Source: Bathynomus jamesi (taxonomy: Eukaryota; Arthropoda; Malacostraca; Isopoda; Cirolanidae). From it: a DNA stretch of 64,000 nucleotides. Under the pieces are notes generated by a model. That model searched no databases. It was not told where the DNA came from and saw nothing but the letters and a program-made list of their open reading frames with translations. The position numbers were made by a program, and so were the translations under genes. The stretch covers positions 1 through 64,000 of the forward strand of contig JAJOZX010009424.1 of the NCBI GenBank assembly GCA_023014485.1, read 5' to 3'. The first letter of the stretch is position 1. Every line of letters begins with the position of its first letter. Below are positions 62,448-64,000 of this stretch, one piece after another.

Positions 62448-62754
62448 CAGGTATACTTCATCGAATTATCCAACGTAACGATTTCTACAGCAAGGCCACC
62501 TATATTAACAATAACCTAAAGTCTCTTTGCCAACAGGAAGGAGTGCATTTTGCAAATTTTTGGAACAGTTTCTACGGCAGGAGGGACTTGTTGCTCGGAG
62601 ATGGACTTCATTTTAATGACGTTCGAACTGCGCGTTTAGGAAGACTATTTCATAATACTGTCTCTTCTTTTCAGGCTGCCGTAACTCGAACGGTCCCAGC
62701 GTAAATTCTACAAATTTTCCCTGCGCAAGCGAAGGTGTTGCAATTACAAACAAT

Positions 62755-63480
62755 TTGAAGGTTCTATCCTTAAATGCTCGTAGCTTACGAAATAAAATAA
62801 ACGAATTTTTTTCTTTAATTGCTTGTAAAGACTATGATTTAATTGCGATAAATGAATCGTGGCTTAGCACTGAAACACGTGACTTTGTAGGGGAGTATCA
62901 AATTCGAGGTTATAGACTTTTTGTTAAAAACAAAATAGGTAGGCGAGGAGGCGGTGTTATGTTGTATATCAAAGATAATATTGCGAACGTTATAGAAGTA
63001 AAGCACACAATTCAAGACCCAATAGTTCGACTATAGCAGAACTTAAATTGAACGATTTGAAACTTGATGTTGCAGTTATATATAGGCCCCCTAATCAAAC
63101 AGCTGATACGGACGAAGCGTTATATCGTGAACTAAAGAGAATAATAGGTAGTGAGCAGGCTTTAGTTATGGGTGACTTTAATTGCGCCAACGTGAATTAC
63201 GATACAATGAAGGGAGACGCGGAAGGTAATCGTTTAGTTAATTTTCTCGAGGATAGCTTTCTTATTCAAAAGGTTGGGGAACCTACGAGGTTGGACAGTA
63301 TTTTAGATTTAGTAATAACTACGGATGATAGGCTAATTACTGATCTTCAAGTAATAGAACCGTTAAGCAATAGCGATCACAATATGGTAGAGTTTGTCCT
63401 CTCAGTAAGCCACTCGAAACCAGCTAACCCGACTAAAATTCCTAACTTCCAGCACGCAGACTTTTGTAAATTTCGAAATA
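62755..63480 (+). pseudogene. LINE APE-type endonuclease, copy 2
   Basis: KVLSLNARSLRNKINEFFSL opens the domain (N-x-R-S box), then YDLIAINESWLST (E of the catalytic site), GRRGGGVMLYIKDN, VAVIYRPPNQTAD, VMGDFNCANVNYDTMKGDAE and PLSNSDHNMVEFVLSVSH. All endonuclease boxes are visible. One frameshift lies at about 63030. Confidence 0.88.
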
Positions 63481-64000
63481 AATTGTCACACGTCAATTGG
63501 GAAAACGCAATGGGGAACTCCAACGCAAAACTAATGTGGGAATCGTTTGAAACAGTATTTAGGACTATAAATGAGGAATGTGTACCGTACAAAATTAAGC
63601 GTGCGAAAGTAAATAACAAGCCCTTGTGGTTTACTTCTAGGGTAGGAGACATTATAAAGAGTAGAGATAGGGCTTATAGGCTACGTATGTGCGATAAAGA
63701 GAATTTGTGGTTACGAAACAACTACATATCTCTAAGGCGTGAAGCGAAAAGTGTGATAAAAAAGTCCAAGCTCGAATTTGAAATCTCCATAGCTCGTGAC
63801 GGTAAAGAAAACCCCAAGCGATTCTTGCAATACGTCAACAATAGAAATCCAGTAAAAAGTGTCTTGGAGCCGTTGAAAAATGTTAACGGAGATCTAGTTT
63901 CTGAAAACAAGGAAATGGCTACTCTGCTAAAAGAATTCTTTAAGTCAGTTTTTACTATAGAAGATGTAACTAATATCCCTACGGTCATAGACATAATACC
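63470..64000 (+). pseudogene. LINE linker and start of reverse transcriptase, copy 2
   Basis: The frame reads NSNAKLMWESFETVFRTINE, IIKSRDRAYRLRMCDKENLW, ARDGKENPKRFLQYVNNRNP and TLLKEFFKSVFTIEDVTNIP, the linker preceding the RT palm. It is open to the window end, so the element may continue intact beyond it. Confidence 0.8.

Larger units (their letters stand above)
61540..64000 (+). mobile_element. SGNH-type CR1-like LINE, copy 2 (continues past the window)
   Basis: It aligns with copy 1 (29440 on) from the 5' UTR (gtgtggtcac) through ORF1 and endonuclease into the RT. The body is better preserved than copy 1. Both copies lie on the plus strand. The 3' end is not in the window. Confidence 0.88.

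Overview
This is a stretch of AT-rich eukaryotic nuclear DNA, almost certainly from an arthropod. The evidence is interstitial CCTAA/TTAGG-type telomere-like tracts, many Tc1/mariner copies, Penelope-like elements, CR1/Jockey-type LINEs, a Ty3/gypsy element, hAT elements, and a multicopy zinc-finger gene family that I recognise from arthropod genomes. A crustacean or chelicerate seems plausible, but the sequence alone does not settle it. There are no bacterial operons and no CRISPR array. Most of the window is transposons nested in transposons, probably lying in a large intron or intergenic region.

Layout. 1-6 kb: 3' end of a LINE, a mariner fragment, a 60-bp tandem repeat, an 0.9-kb foldback element with CCTAA tracts, and a deleted mariner-like element. 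5.8-11.9 kb: one Penelope-like element (PLE, minus strand) split by a Jockey-type LINE and by a DD34D mariner. 12.8-13.9 kb: a 1.1-kb foldback element with a 5S-rRNA-like core. 14-16.4 kb: a LINE fragment carrying an hAT-type MITE, a coding-less LINE derivative, and a mariner with 143-bp inverted repeats. 16.4-23 kb: a second PLE copy, split by a 5.2-kb element that itself contains a 4.4-kb hAT element; the hAT carries a broken hAT transposase and, convergent to it, a C4-zinc-finger gene of unknown function. 25.6 kb: the one convincing host-gene piece, a minus-strand exon coding the end of a laminin-G domain and the start of an EGF-like module, as in arthropod classic cadherins. 26-41.7 kb: another coding-less LINE derivative, a near-perfect palindrome made from half a mariner transposase, four LINE copies, a GGCGCC-rich inverted-repeat element, tRNA-derived SINE sequence and a near-complete mariner-like transposase. 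42-47.5 kb: two gene fragments of multicopy families, SINE copies and a DD34D mariner. 49-56.8 kb: hAT fragment, a LINE split by a Ty3/gypsy element (5' LTR complete, 3' LTR truncated). 57-64 kb: a non-autonomous LTR element, a broken gene with a Cys-rich tail split by a LINE, and a second copy of the SGNH-domain LINE running off the window.

No intact, obviously functional gene was found apart from the single cadherin-type exon. Nearly all transposon reading frames carry frameshifts, stops or internal deletions. The insertion order can often be read directly, because related copies in the same window supply the empty site. The least explained structures are the TTAGG-linked palindromic family (at least eight units), the 5S-cored foldback, the GGCGCC element, and the zinc-finger gene family found inside inverted-repeat-bounded segments.
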